DNA of 64,000 nt from an uncultured Pelagibacteraceae bacterium (lineage in GTDB: Bacteria > Pseudomonadota > Alphaproteobacteria > Pelagibacterales > Pelagibacteraceae), in contig CACGKH010000002.1 of NCBI GenBank assembly GCA_902573585.1, positions 1 through 64,000 of the forward strand. The letters run 5' to 3'. Of the stretch, positions 1 through 9,511 are shown in pieces. The notes beneath the pieces were generated by a model that saw only the letters and a list, made by a program, of their open reading frames with translations, was not told the DNA's origin and did no database searches. A program made the translations under genes and the position numbers. How positions within the stretch are numbered: the stretch's first letter is position 1; the number at the start of each line of letters is the position of its first letter.

Positions 1-992
1 ATTTTCTGTAACTTAAATCTTTCTTTTGAATACCAATAACCATTATAAATCAGCTCAGCATATCTTGACATTATATTATCTTTTTTATGCATTGTTTCTT
101 TGTCTAGTGTAACAGACTCCATTGCTCTATGAGCATACATCAATAGTGTTCCTCCTGGAGTTTCATAAACTCCTCTTGATTTAATTCCTAAAAATCTATT
201 TTCTACTAGATCAACTCTGCCAATTGCATTTTTTCCAGCAAGTTGATTAAGTTTTTCAAGTAATTTTGCGGGTTGTAACTTTTTTCCATTGATACTAATT
301 GGATCACCATTTTTAAAATTAATTGATACAAAAGTTGGTTTATTGGGAGCTTTCTCTGGAGAAACAGTTCGCTGATAAATAAACTCTGGTGCAGAATTTT
401 TAGGGTTTTCTAAAACTTTACCCTCAGTTGAAGTATGAAATAAATTGTCATCAACAGAAAAAGGAGGAGCACCTTTCTTGTCTTTTGGAATTGATATTCC
501 ATTTTTTTTTGCATAATTAATTAAATCTGTTCTAGACTTTAGTTTCCAAAGTCTCCAGGGAGCAATTATTTTAATTTTTGGTCCAAAATAATGATATCCA
601 AGTTCAAATCTGACTTGATCATTTCCTTTTCCTGTAGCACCATGTGATACTGCATATGCTTTAAATTTATTTGCAACTCTTATTTGGTCTTTTGCAATTA
701 ATGGTCTCGCAATAGAAGTTCCTAATAGATAAACACCTTCATAAATTGCATGTCCACGGATCATCGGAAAAACATAATCTTTTATAAAAATATCTTTTAG
801 ATTTTTTATAATTATTTTTTTTACTCCAAATTTTTTAGCGTTAGATATGATTTTCTTTCGATCAATTTCTTGGCCAATATCTGCTGTGTAACAAATTACT
901 TCAGCATTATAGTTTTCTTGGAGCCATTTTAAAATTATTGAGGTATCTAACCCACCAGAATAAGCTAAAACAATTCTTTTTTTTGATTTCAT
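1..992 (-). CDS. argG: Argininosuccinate synthase, C-terminus truncated by window edge
   Basis: Open reading frame on the minus strand from ATG at 990-992 ([42 protein letters not shown]...); SGGLDTS ATP-pyrophosphatase motif. Not in the ORF track because no stop lies inside the window. Confidence 0.95.
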   Translation of the reverse strand, partial: MKSKKRIVLAYSGGLDTSIILKWLQENYNAEVICYTADIGQEIDRKKIISNAKKFGVKKIIIKNLKDIFIKDYVFPMIRGHAIYEGVYLLGTSIARPLIAKDQIRVANKFKAYAVSHGATGKGNDQVRFELGYHYFGPKIKIIAPWRLWKLKSRTDLINYAKKNGISIPKDKKGAPPFSVDDNLFHTSTEGKVLENPKNSAPEFIYQRTVSPEKAPNKPTFVSINFKNGDPISINGKKLQPAKLLEKLNQLAGKNAIGRVDLVENRFLGIKSRGVYETPGGTLLMYAHRAMESVTLDKETMHKKDNIMSRYAELIYNGYWYSKERFKLQK

Positions 993-995
993 TAA

Positions 996-1508
996 TTAAC
1001 TGCAAGCTTTTTTTGCAGTATTGTATGCTTTTGTAAAACCAAGAAGTGAATAATGATCTATGGTTTGAGATCCTTTTTCATTGTAGCCACTTAGCATAAT
1101 TCTTGAACCTTTTTTCATAACTCTGACCATTATTTTTTCTTTTTTGGTACTAGTCATCCAAGCAAATCCTTGCTGTTTAATATCAAATTTAAATTTGTTG
1201 TTACCAGAGGTTGCTAAAACAGTATTATTTTTATTAAATTCGTAGCCAGCTGTAGCACTTATTTCATTAGAAATTTTTTCACCTGGTCTAAAAGTTATAA
1301 ACAATCTTGCATCTCTTTTATTTTTCTTTGGTGCTTGTAAAACAGGTGTTGATTGAGCAAAACATACTTTACCAGATGCCTCCGACATAACCATCACTTC
1401 CCAATCTTTAAATTTTCCAACTTTTTTTAAATTTTCTGCATAAGTGTCTGAGGCAGAGATAATTGAGATAAAAATTGACAAAAATATAATTTTTTTAATC
1501 ATGGACAT
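996..1508 (-). CDS. Invasion-associated locus B (IalB)-like secreted protein
   Basis: ORF 170 aa with N-terminal signal peptide; F.DWEV...C and GFAWMTSTK patterns typical of IalB family. Confidence 0.75.
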   Translation of the reverse strand: MSMIKKIIFLSIFISIISASDTYAENLKKVGKFKDWEVMVMSEASGKVCFAQSTPVLQAPKKNKRDARLFITFRPGEKISNEISATAGYEFNKNNTVLATSGNNKFKFDIKQQGFAWMTSTKKEKIMVRVMKKGSRIMLSGYNEKGSQTIDHYSLLGFTKAYNTAKKACS

Positions 1509-2536
1509 GGATTAGGATAAATTTTTTGTACTTCATTAATTTCATTTATAATTTCTTCAGTTAAATTTATACTTACACTTTCTATATTAGTTTTCAACTG
1601 CTCCATCGTGGTTGCGCCGATGATAACAGAAGTAACAAAAGGTTGAATTTCTAAAAATTTTAAAGACATCTGTGCTAAGTCTAACTTATACTTTTTAGCT
1701 ACTCTGTAATAAGCTTCAATTGCTTTTTCCGCATTAGGCTTATTATATCTCGTCCAAAAATCTTTGTGGAGTGCAATTCTGGATCCCTTAGGTAATTGAT
1801 TATTTCTATATTTTCCTGAGAGATAACCACAAGCAAGAGGAGAATAAGCTAGAAGCCCTGAATATTCTCTTACAGACATTTCTGCAAGGCCTACTTCATA
1901 AGTTCTGTTGAGCAAATTATATGGATTTTGAACCGAAAGCATTCTGGGAAGTTTTTTATCTTTAGATATTTCTAAAAATTTAGATAAGCCCCATGGAGTT
2001 TCATTGGATAGTCCGATATGCCTTATTTTTCCCTGCTCTATAAATTTTTTTAGATTTTCTAAAATATCCTCAAATTTAGTCCACTCATCATCACCATCAT
2101 GTTCATAACCCAACTTACCAAAAAAATTTGTATTTCTTTCAGGCCAGTGTAGCTGGTATAAATCAATGTAATCAGTTTTTAATCTTTTTAAACTTCCTTC
2201 TAATGCTTCAGTAATATTTTTTTCCCCAAATTGATTACCGCCACCTCGGACATATTCTCTCATAGGTCCACAAACTTTCGAAGCAAGAATTACTTCATTT
2301 CTTTTTTTGGTCTTTTCAAACCAATTACCAATTATTTCCTCTGTGCTTCCAAATGTTTCTTCCCTTGGAGGTATAGAATAAATTTCTGCAGTATCCCAAA
2401 AGTTTACACCTTGGTCTAAAGCATAGTTCATTTGTTGAAATCCTTCCGATTGAGTATTTTGTTCACCCCATGTCATTGTACCGAGACAAATTGTGCTTAC
2501 ATCAAGATCTGTATTTCCTAGTTTTTTATAGTTCAT
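1499..2536 (-). CDS. Aldo/keto reductase (Tas-like)
   Basis: ORF 345 aa; LGNTDLDVSTICLGTMTWGEQN, DYIDLYQLHWPER, SVIIGATTMEQL motifs. Confidence 0.92.
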   Translation of the reverse strand: MNYKKLGNTDLDVSTICLGTMTWGEQNTQSEGFQQMNYALDQGVNFWDTAEIYSIPPREETFGSTEEIIGNWFEKTKKRNEVILASKVCGPMREYVRGGGNQFGEKNITEALEGSLKRLKTDYIDLYQLHWPERNTNFFGKLGYEHDGDDEWTKFEDILENLKKFIEQGKIRHIGLSNETPWGLSKFLEISKDKKLPRMLSVQNPYNLLNRTYEVGLAEMSVREYSGLLAYSPLACGYLSGKYRNNQLPKGSRIALHKDFWTRYNKPNAEKAIEAYYRVAKKYKLDLAQMSLKFLEIQPFVTSVIIGATTMEQLKTNIESVSINLTEEIINEINEVQKIYPNPCP

Positions 2537-2618
2537 CAGGGTTTTGTAGAATTAATTTTTTTAATAATCTTTTAAGGCATCTTGAATAATTAGTAAAAGA
2601 CTATATATTTGAGACATT

Positions 2619-3380
2619 ATGGAATTTAATAAAAAAGGTATTTTAGGAAGAGCCGCTGAGGCACAAAAATCAGCAGTTGTTATGGACGAAGGCTTAAGAG
2701 CCTACATGTTAAAAGTTTACAATTACATGGCAACGGGAATATTATTAACAGGCATAGTTGCCCTATTAACATTCAAAATGTCAGTAGTGACAAATGATGC
2801 TGGATCTATTGTAGGTCTTACTCAAATGGGAAATGCAATTTATATGTCTGGCTTAAAATGGATTGTTATGTTGGCACCACTAGGAATTGTTTTTTATATG
2901 AGCTTTGGAATTAATAAAATGAGTGCATCAAAAGCTCAAACAACTTTCTGGGTTTTTGCAGCACTAATGGGCCTATCATTATCTTCAATTTTATTAGTTT
3001 ATACAGGTATGAGTGTAACAAGAGTCTTCTTCATTTGCTCAGCAACTTTTGGAGCAATGAGCATTTATGGTTATACGACTAAAAGAGATTTAACGAAATT
3101 AGGATCTTTCTTAATGATGGGATTAATTGGAATTATTATTGCTTCACTAGTAAATATTTTTATGAAATCTTCGATGATGTATTTTGTAATTTCAATTTTA
3201 GGTGTTTTGATTTTTGTAGGTTTAACTGCGTATGACACTCAAAAAATAAAAAACATGTATGCAGTCAGTGATACTGGTGAGATCATGGGCAAGAAAGCAG
3301 TAATGGGTGCTTTAACTCTTTATCTAGATTTCATTAATTTATTCATTATGCTTCTAAGACTTTTTGGTCAAAGAAGATAA
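2619..3380 (+). CDS. Bax inhibitor-1/YccA family integral membrane protein
   Basis: ORF 253 aa, seven hydrophobic segments, C-terminal GLTAYDTQKIK...ALTLYLDFINLFIMLLRLFG signature. Confidence 0.92.
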   Translation: MEFNKKGILGRAAEAQKSAVVMDEGLRAYMLKVYNYMATGILLTGIVALLTFKMSVVTNDAGSIVGLTQMGNAIYMSGLKWIVMLAPLGIVFYMSFGINKMSASKAQTTFWVFAALMGLSLSSILLVYTGMSVTRVFFICSATFGAMSIYGYTTKRDLTKLGSFLMMGLIGIIIASLVNIFMKSSMMYFVISILGVLIFVGLTAYDTQKIKNMYAVSDTGEIMGKKAVMGALTLYLDFINLFIMLLRLFGQRR

Positions 3381-3382
3381 TT

Positions 3383-3730
3383 TTATTTTTGAAGTTTTTT
3401 CCAATTAGTATTTTTTAAAAGGATATTTAGATCAAACGAATTCTTTAATATTTTTCCATTTGTATCAGTTATTAAATATTTAAGATTTTTGTTTTTTGGT
3501 TTAAAATTTTTACATATTTTATAGAGTGCATTTTCAGCTGCATTTTTAAAAACACTAAAGCCCACTTGTTTACTTGAAATATTAAGCCCATAATCCTTCC
3601 AGGAACCTTCCGAAACCATTTTTGCATATAGATCTAAGATAATCTTTAATTCATCTTTTTCAAAAAAATGTTTATCTTCTAATTTTTTGTCGTTAACATT
3701 ATTTACTACTAATCGTAAGTTGTTATTCAT
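3383..3730 (-). CDS. DUF2794 family protein
   Basis: ORF 115 aa; F.K.EL..IL.LY..MVS.G.WKDYG and AENALYKICK pattern typical of the alphaproteobacterial family. Confidence 0.75.
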   Translation of the reverse strand: MNNNLRLVVNNVNDKKLEDKHFFEKDELKIILDLYAKMVSEGSWKDYGLNISSKQVGFSVFKNAAENALYKICKNFKPKNKNLKYLITDTNGKILKNSFDLNILLKNTNWKKLQK

Positions 3731-4274
3731 TTGTTTTATATTTGTTGATTAATCCTATTTGAAAACCTGTAAAAATAAAAGTTATAGGAAGTAAACCCCA
3801 CACTTTAAAGTTTACCCAAAACTCCTCTGATTGTGTTCGCCAAACCAACTCATTCAGTATTGCAAGCCCAAAGAAAAAATACACCCATCTTTTATTCAAT
3901 ATTTCCCAACCTTCATTAGTAAGTGAAACTGATTTGCCCATTAATTTTTTTAGCACCGGCTCATTAGTAAAATATTTCCCAAATATTAAAGCTAAGCCAA
4001 ATAATATATTTATAATTGTGGGTTTTATGTAAATAAATACTGGATTATTAAAATAGATTGTTAATCCTCCAAAAAAAACAATCAGCACACCACTTAATAA
4101 AGGAACTTTTGGTATTCTTTTTTCTAAAAACCACACCACAGCTAATGCTATTATTGTCGCAATTATGAATGGTGGAATTGCTATTTTTAAATCTTTTCCA
4201 CTATCGTAATAGTAGTAAAAAAAAATTACCAGTGGCCCAAAATCAGTAAGAAACTTTAAAAATGATTTATTCAC
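3723..4274 (-). CDS. yciB: Inner membrane septation protein A family (IspZ/YciB)
   Basis: ORF 183 aa; KFLTDFGPLVIFFYYYY start, WVNFKVWGLLPITFIFTGFQI end. Confidence 0.88.
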   Translation of the reverse strand: MNKSFLKFLTDFGPLVIFFYYYYDSGKDLKIAIPPFIIATIIALAVVWFLEKRIPKVPLLSGVLIVFFGGLTIYFNNPVFIYIKPTIINILFGLALIFGKYFTNEPVLKKLMGKSVSLTNEGWEILNKRWVYFFFGLAILNELVWRTQSEEFWVNFKVWGLLPITFIFTGFQIGLINKYKTNE

Positions 4275-4362
4275 TTTAAAGATATTAACATAAATAATAT
4301 TTATACAAAAATTATAAATTTTTCTTATTGATTTTTAATTTTAAATACCCATACTAAATACA

Positions 4363-4683
4363 ATGCCAATTCAAAAAGCTAAATTCTCAATAGGCGATAT
4401 TGTAAAACATAAACACTTCGAATTTAGAGGTGTGATTTATGATGTCGATTTTGAATTCAATAACTCAGAAGAATGGTACCAGTCAATACCAAAAAATGTT
4501 AGACCAAGAAAAGATCAACCATTTTATCATCTCTTAGCTGAGAATGATGAAATTACTTATGAGGCATATGTATCAGAGCAGAACCTATTAATGGACGATT
4601 CTGATGAGCCTATAAAACATCCTCTAATTGAAGAAATTTTCTCAGGAAAAAAGGGATCAAGCTATTTTAAGCTTTCAAACTAA
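4363..4683 (+). CDS. hspQ: Heat shock protein HspQ (YccV-like)
   Basis: ORF 106 aa; F.IGDIVKHKHFEFRGVIYDVD...RP.KDQPFYHLLAE. Confidence 0.9.
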   Translation: MPIQKAKFSIGDIVKHKHFEFRGVIYDVDFEFNNSEEWYQSIPKNVRPRKDQPFYHLLAENDEITYEAYVSEQNLLMDDSDEPIKHPLIEEIFSGKKGSSYFKLSN

Positions 4684-4750
4684 AAAAATCACTTTTTAAA
4701 CACAATTAGCTCAAATCTTTGACACAGCAATTTACTAATTTAAAAGTAAT

Positions 4751-4812
4751 TCTGATCAAGAGTGTTATTTATGTACCCTTCATTATTATCTCCCTCTGCA
4801 TTCTTGATCAGA
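4751..4812. repeat. Inverted repeat in the hspQ-ccmC intergenic region
   Basis: TCTGATCAAGA (4751-4761) and its exact reverse complement TCTTGATCAGA (4802-4812); pairing extends inward with G.U pairs. Confidence 0.8.
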
Positions 4813-4860
4813 TAATTATTTCATAATAAAAACTCGTATATAAATTATAATTAATTTCTT

Positions 4861-5568
4861 ATGTTTAAATATTTTGAACCTAATAAAATTTATTCTGTAA
4901 CATCTAAGGCTCCTAAGTATGTCTTAATGCTATTCATAATTATTTTATCAATTGGATTAACCGAGGCACTAATACTTTCTCCAGAGGATTATAAACAAAG
5001 TCATTCAGTGAGAATTATGTATGTGCATGTGCCCGCAGCTTGGATTTCTCTTGGAATTTTTTCTGCTATTACATTTTTATCTGTAATTGGATATATTTTT
5101 AAAATAAGAAATTTTTTTTTAATTTCAAAAAGTTTAGCGCCATCGGGATTAGTATTTAATATTATTGCTTTAGTTACTGGATCAATTTGGGGAAAACCAA
5201 CTTGGGGAACATGGTGGGCTTGGGATGCAAGAATCACATCTATGTTAATTTTAGTTTTATTTTATATTATGTATCTTGTTGCTTGGAGAATTTATGAAGA
5301 TAACGATAAAGTATTCAAAGCAACATCAATAATAACAATATTTGGAATAATTAATGTTCCAATAATTAAATATTCAGTTGATTGGTGGAACACCTTGCAT
5401 CAACCAGCCTCAATTAATATCTTATCAAAATCATCAATACATATTTCAATGATGTATCCTTTATTAATAATGACTGCGGCATTTGCTCTATTTTCTATAT
5501 TAATTTTTTTAATGAAATATAATACAGAACTGATAAAGATTAAAAACAAAGGTCTAGATAGATTATGA
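4861..5568 (+). CDS. ccmC: Heme exporter protein CcmC
   Basis: ORF 235 aa; MYVHVPAAW, WGKPTWGTWWAWDARITS tryptophan-rich heme-handling motif. Confidence 0.96.
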   Translation: MFKYFEPNKIYSVTSKAPKYVLMLFIIILSIGLTEALILSPEDYKQSHSVRIMYVHVPAAWISLGIFSAITFLSVIGYIFKIRNFFLISKSLAPSGLVFNIIALVTGSIWGKPTWGTWWAWDARITSMLILVLFYIMYLVAWRIYEDNDKVFKATSIITIFGIINVPIIKYSVDWWNTLHQPASINILSKSSIHISMMYPLLIMTAAFALFSILIFLMKYNTELIKIKNKGLDRL

Positions 5569-5792
5569 TTTACGATATACTGCTAATGAACGGATACGGA
5601 ATTTACGTTTGGTCTGCTTTTGCATTCACTCTTTTGAGCTTTATTTCTTTGTATGTTATTATAAAAATTCAATACACTAAGGAAAAAAATAAATTTATTG
5701 CTAAATTTGGAACTTTAAACTCTGAAAGAGCAGCATTTGCAAAATCTCAAAGTATTAATAAAGAAATTTTATCCAACATCTCAAGCATTTAA
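5565..5792 (+). CDS. ccmD: Heme exporter protein CcmD
   Basis: Small single-TM ORF (75 aa; GYGIYVWSAFAFTLL) between ccmC and ccmE. Confidence 0.8.
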   Translation: MIYDILLMNGYGIYVWSAFAFTLLSFISLYVIIKIQYTKEKNKFIAKFGTLNSERAAFAKSQSINKEILSNISSI

Positions 5793-5802
5793 CTTTTAGA
5801 CC

Positions 5803-6222
5803 ATGTATGGGAAAAAAGTTAAATTAAGATTTTTTTTTGTATTATTGATCTTATTTATTTTAATTTTATCTGTTTTTCTTATTTTAAAATCACTTGAGGA
5901 AAATGTAGTTTATTTTCAATCTCCAACAGAAATCAAGACTTTATCAGAAATAGATAAAAAGAAAATTAGAGTAGGTGGGATGGTAAAAACTAACTCTGTA
6001 TCTGTTAATGAAAAAGAAGTTAAATTTATTATTACCGATCTAAAGAACGAAATTAATGTAACTTATTCTGGTGCTATCCCAAATCTTTTCAGTGAAGGAA
6101 AAGGTGTTGTTGCTGAAGGATATTTAAAAGACAAAAATTTCTTTTTAGCTACGAAAATTTTAGCTAAGCACGACGAAAATTATATGCCGCCAGAAGTAAA
6201 AGCTGCATTAGAGGAGAAATAA
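5803..6222 (+). CDS. ccmE: Cytochrome c-type biogenesis heme chaperone CcmE
   Basis: ORF 139 aa; [41 protein letters not shown] (heme-binding HDENY). Confidence 0.95.
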   Translation: MYGKKVKLRFFFVLLILFILILSVFLILKSLEENVVYFQSPTEIKTLSEIDKKKIRVGGMVKTNSVSVNEKEVKFIITDLKNEINVTYSGAIPNLFSEGKGVVAEGYLKDKNFFLATKILAKHDENYMPPEVKAALEEK

Positions 6223-6224
6223 TT

Positions 6225-8102
6225 TTGGCTAGTTTAATTGGATTTTACTCTTTAGTTTTTGGTCTTTTTTTTTCATTTTTGATAATTTTATTCTCAATTA
6301 AAAATTTAAGAAATACTAATGTTTTTAATAATAATTTAATTTCCTTAACTTTTTTGCAATTTTTATTTGTTATTATTAGTTTTTTTGGTCTGGTGATATC
6401 GTTTATTAATTCAGATTTCAGTAATGCGACTGTTTTTAATCACTCTCATACGACTATACCTCTTTTTTATAAAATATCTGGCACGTGGGGCAATCATGAG
6501 GGAAGCTTATTGCTTTGGTTAGTAGTTTTAACTTTGTTTATTTTTTTATTTTTATTAAAATCAAAAAATCAAACTAAACAATATAGAATTTTAACATTAT
6601 TATTTCAGCAAATAATAATTATTGGTTTTTTTATTTTCATAATAAAAACTTCAAATCCTTTTGATTATATCTTTCCAGTTCCAAACGAAGGTTTAGGACT
6701 AAATCCTATTCTACAAGACCCAGCCTTAGCTATTCATCCTCCAATTTTGTATTTAGGTTATGTTGGTTCTTCAATAATTTTTTCTTCAACACTTGCAGCT
6801 ACATCAACTAATTATATTTCAAAAGAATGGGCAAAACATATTAAACAATGGATTTTAATATCTTGGATTTTTTTAACTTTGGGAATTTTATTGGGTTCTA
6901 TTTGGGCTTATTATGAATTGGGATGGGGTGGTTTTTGGTTTTGGGACCCTGTTGAAAATGTTTCTTTGATGCCTTGGTTAGCATTAACAACTCTTTTTCA
7001 CTGCATTTTAGTTTTGGAAAAAAGGTTAGCCTTAACCTCTTGGATAGTTATTTTATCAATATCGACATTCACCCTAAGCATGAGTGGAACTTTTTTAGTT
7101 AGGTCAGGTATTTTAAACTCGGTTCATACTTTTGCAAATGATCCAGATAGAGGACTATTTATTTTAATATTTCTTTTTTGTTTAATCTTTCTTTCACTTT
7201 TTGTATTTTTATTTTTCTTTAAAGCTAAAAATGAAAATACTTATAATTTTTTTTGGCTTAGTAAAGAAACGTCAATTTTAATTAACAACTGGTTTATGAT
7301 GTATTTTTTAACTGTTGTTTTGGTTGGAACAGTGTATCCAATATTTTTAGAAGTTATTACTTCAGAAAAAATTTCTGTGGGGCCGCCTTTTTATAATAAA
7401 TTAATAATTCCTTTTTTAGTCCCATTCTTATTCGCAATGGCAATTGGTCCAAAACTAAAGTGGATAAAATCAGACTTAAAAAATAAATTTAATTTACTAT
7501 TTTTTTTAATAATTTCTTTTTTTATTTCTGCATTAATTGTAAAAAAATTTAATGTAAATTTTCTTGTTAATACAATTTTAATGACTTCGGTATTTTACTT
7601 ATTTTTTTCTACTTTAAGAGATTTCTTTATTAGTAAATTAAAAAACTTAGCACAAAATGTTGCTCACTTTGGCTTTAGTTTGTTAATTTTGAGTATTTTG
7701 CTTAATAATATTTTTTCATCTGAAATAATTGCTAATTTAAAAGTTGGTGATACCTATGAGACTGAAAAATTTAAGATAAGTTTTGAAAACATAAAGCAAA
7801 AAAAAGAACAAAATTTTGAGGTTATTATTGGGAAGTTTAATATAGAATTTTTGAATGGTGACGTTGAAACCTTAAGACCCGAACTAAGAATATATAACCA
7901 ACCAAACATTGTAACTAGTGAAGCAGATATCAAAACAAATCTGTTAAAGGATAGTTTTATAACAATGAATTTAGTCCAGAATCAAAATTATTTTAATATT
8001 AGATATCAAATCAAACCTTTTATGATCTGGATATGGCTTTCTGTACTATTAATAAGTTTTGGAGGTTTAAAAAGTTTATTTAAAAAAAAATATGAAAACT
8101 AA
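6225..8102 (+). CDS. ccmF: Cytochrome c heme lyase subunit CcmF (TTG start)
   Basis: ORF 625 aa; SGTWGNHEGSLLLW, GWGGFWFWDPVENVSLMPWL (WWD motif). Confidence 0.96.
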   Translation: MASLIGFYSLVFGLFFSFLIILFSIKNLRNTNVFNNNLISLTFLQFLFVIISFFGLVISFINSDFSNATVFNHSHTTIPLFYKISGTWGNHEGSLLLWLVVLTLFIFLFLLKSKNQTKQYRILTLLFQQIIIIGFFIFIIKTSNPFDYIFPVPNEGLGLNPILQDPALAIHPPILYLGYVGSSIIFSSTLAATSTNYISKEWAKHIKQWILISWIFLTLGILLGSIWAYYELGWGGFWFWDPVENVSLMPWLALTTLFHCILVLEKRLALTSWIVILSISTFTLSMSGTFLVRSGILNSVHTFANDPDRGLFILIFLFCLIFLSLFVFLFFFKAKNENTYNFFWLSKETSILINNWFMMYFLTVVLVGTVYPIFLEVITSEKISVGPPFYNKLIIPFLVPFLFAMAIGPKLKWIKSDLKNKFNLLFFLIISFFISALIVKKFNVNFLVNTILMTSVFYLFFSTLRDFFISKLKNLAQNVAHFGFSLLILSILLNNIFSSEIIANLKVGDTYETEKFKISFENIKQKKEQNFEVIIGKFNIEFLNGDVETLRPELRIYNQPNIVTSEADIKTNLLKDSFITMNLVQNQNYFNIRYQIKPFMIWIWLSVLLISFGGLKSLFKKKYEN

Positions 8103-8610
8103 ATTAATTCCTTCTGCTTTAATAATCATTTTTTGTATTATATTTTTAATTTTTTATAAAGGGCTACAAAATTCAAATATTTATATACCAAAAAACAATA
8201 TTGAAATAGATGTTCCAACTTTTAATGCGACATTGTTTGATACCGATAAAGAAATTTTGTCTGAAGAAATTTTCAAAAATAATAAATTTTATTTTATGAA
8301 TATATGGTCTTCCTGGTGTATTCCATGCAGAGAAGAACATCAATTTTTAATGAATTTAGGTAGTCAAGAAAATATAGAAATTATTGGTCTTAATTACAAA
8401 GATAAAAATCAAAATGCAAAAAAGTTTTTAAAAGAATTTAATAATCCATTTAAACTTATCATTTCTGATATAGATGGAACAATAGCAATAGAATGGGGAG
8501 CTATTGGTGTACCTGAATCTTTCTTAATTTATAATAAAAAGATCATAAAAAAAATTGTTGGACCACTAGATGAAAATTCGTTACTAGAAATAAAAAAAAT
8601 AATCCAATGA
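8092..8610 (+). CDS. ccmG: Thiol:disulfide interchange protein CcmG/DsbE
   Basis: ORF 172 aa; thioredoxin fold with WSSWCIPCREEH active site, GVPESFLI cis-Pro loop. Confidence 0.92.
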   Translation: MKTKLIPSALIIIFCIIFLIFYKGLQNSNIYIPKNNIEIDVPTFNATLFDTDKEILSEEIFKNNKFYFMNIWSSWCIPCREEHQFLMNLGSQENIEIIGLNYKDKNQNAKKFLKEFNNPFKLIISDIDGTIAIEWGAIGVPESFLIYNKKIIKKIVGPLDENSLLEIKKIIQ

Positions 8611-8972
8611 AATATTTAAGATATCTAACATTCTTTTTTATAATATTTAATTTCAATTCATCTCACGCTCAAGAAAAAGATTTACAAATTAAAATTACAA
8701 AAAATTTGCGTTGCTTAATTTGCCAAGGACAATCTGTTTATGATTCAGACTCTGAGTTTGCAAATAGTATGAAAGTTTTAGTTAAAAAAAAACTTAATGA
8801 AGGATTTACTGAAAAACAAATTTACGATTATTTTAAAGAAAAATATGGTCAATGGATATTATATGATCCAGAATTTATCAAAAATACTTATTTTCTTTGG
8901 ATATTACCAATATTGATGTTTATTATAGGAGGTGCAATTATATTTAAATTATTTATTATAAAGGGAAAATAA
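8607..8972 (+). CDS. ccmH: Cytochrome c-type biogenesis protein CcmH (N-terminal domain type)
   Basis: ORF 121 aa; LRCLICQGQSVYDSDSEFA (LRCxxCQ motif), C-terminal TM. Confidence 0.95.
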   Translation: MKYLRYLTFFFIIFNFNSSHAQEKDLQIKITKNLRCLICQGQSVYDSDSEFANSMKVLVKKKLNEGFTEKQIYDYFKEKYGQWILYDPEFIKNTYFLWILPILMFIIGGAIIFKLFIIKGK

Positions 8973-8985
8973 GAATATAATTATA

Positions 8986-9501
8986 ATGAATTTAAAAAAA
9001 TTATTAATAATTTTGGTTAGTTTTTTACTTGGCTTTTCTGTACATGCAGAAGAGTTAAAAGAGAAAAAAAATAATAATACAGAATTTAATGTTTATACAG
9101 GAATGTTTGATTTTAGTGATGATGGTAAAAGATCAACTTTGATAGGTTTTCAACATCAAAATGAGAATTTAAATCGAGATACTTTCTTAGGAAATTTATC
9201 ACCTATAACTGGAGCGATGATAACAGCTGATAATGCATCATATTTTTATACAGGTGTACAAGCACATTATAAAATTGGGAGTTTAAATTTAACCCCCAGT
9301 TTTACTCCTGGTTATTATAATCAAGGTGACGGTAAAGATCTTGGGCACGCTTTAGAATTTAAAAGTGAAGTTCAATTATCACTAGAATTACCAAAAGAAA
9401 GTCAATTTGGTTTTTCATATAACCATTTATCAAATGCAAGTTTGGGAAGTAAGAATCCTGGGGCAAATAGTTATATGTTTAATTTTCTTAAAAAATTTTA
9501 A
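8986..9501 (+). CDS. Outer-membrane acyloxyacyl hydrolase (PagL lipid A deacylase-like)
   Basis: ORF 171 aa with signal peptide, beta-barrel-like alternation and C-terminal SYNHLSNASLG (PagL-type H-x-S-N active site) ending in Phe. Confidence 0.75.
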   Translation: MNLKKLLIILVSFLLGFSVHAEELKEKKNNNTEFNVYTGMFDFSDDGKRSTLIGFQHQNENLNRDTFLGNLSPITGAMITADNASYFYTGVQAHYKIGSLNLTPSFTPGYYNQGDGKDLGHALEFKSEVQLSLELPKESQFGFSYNHLSNASLGSKNPGANSYMFNFLKKF

Positions 9502-9511
9502 CATTACTTAA

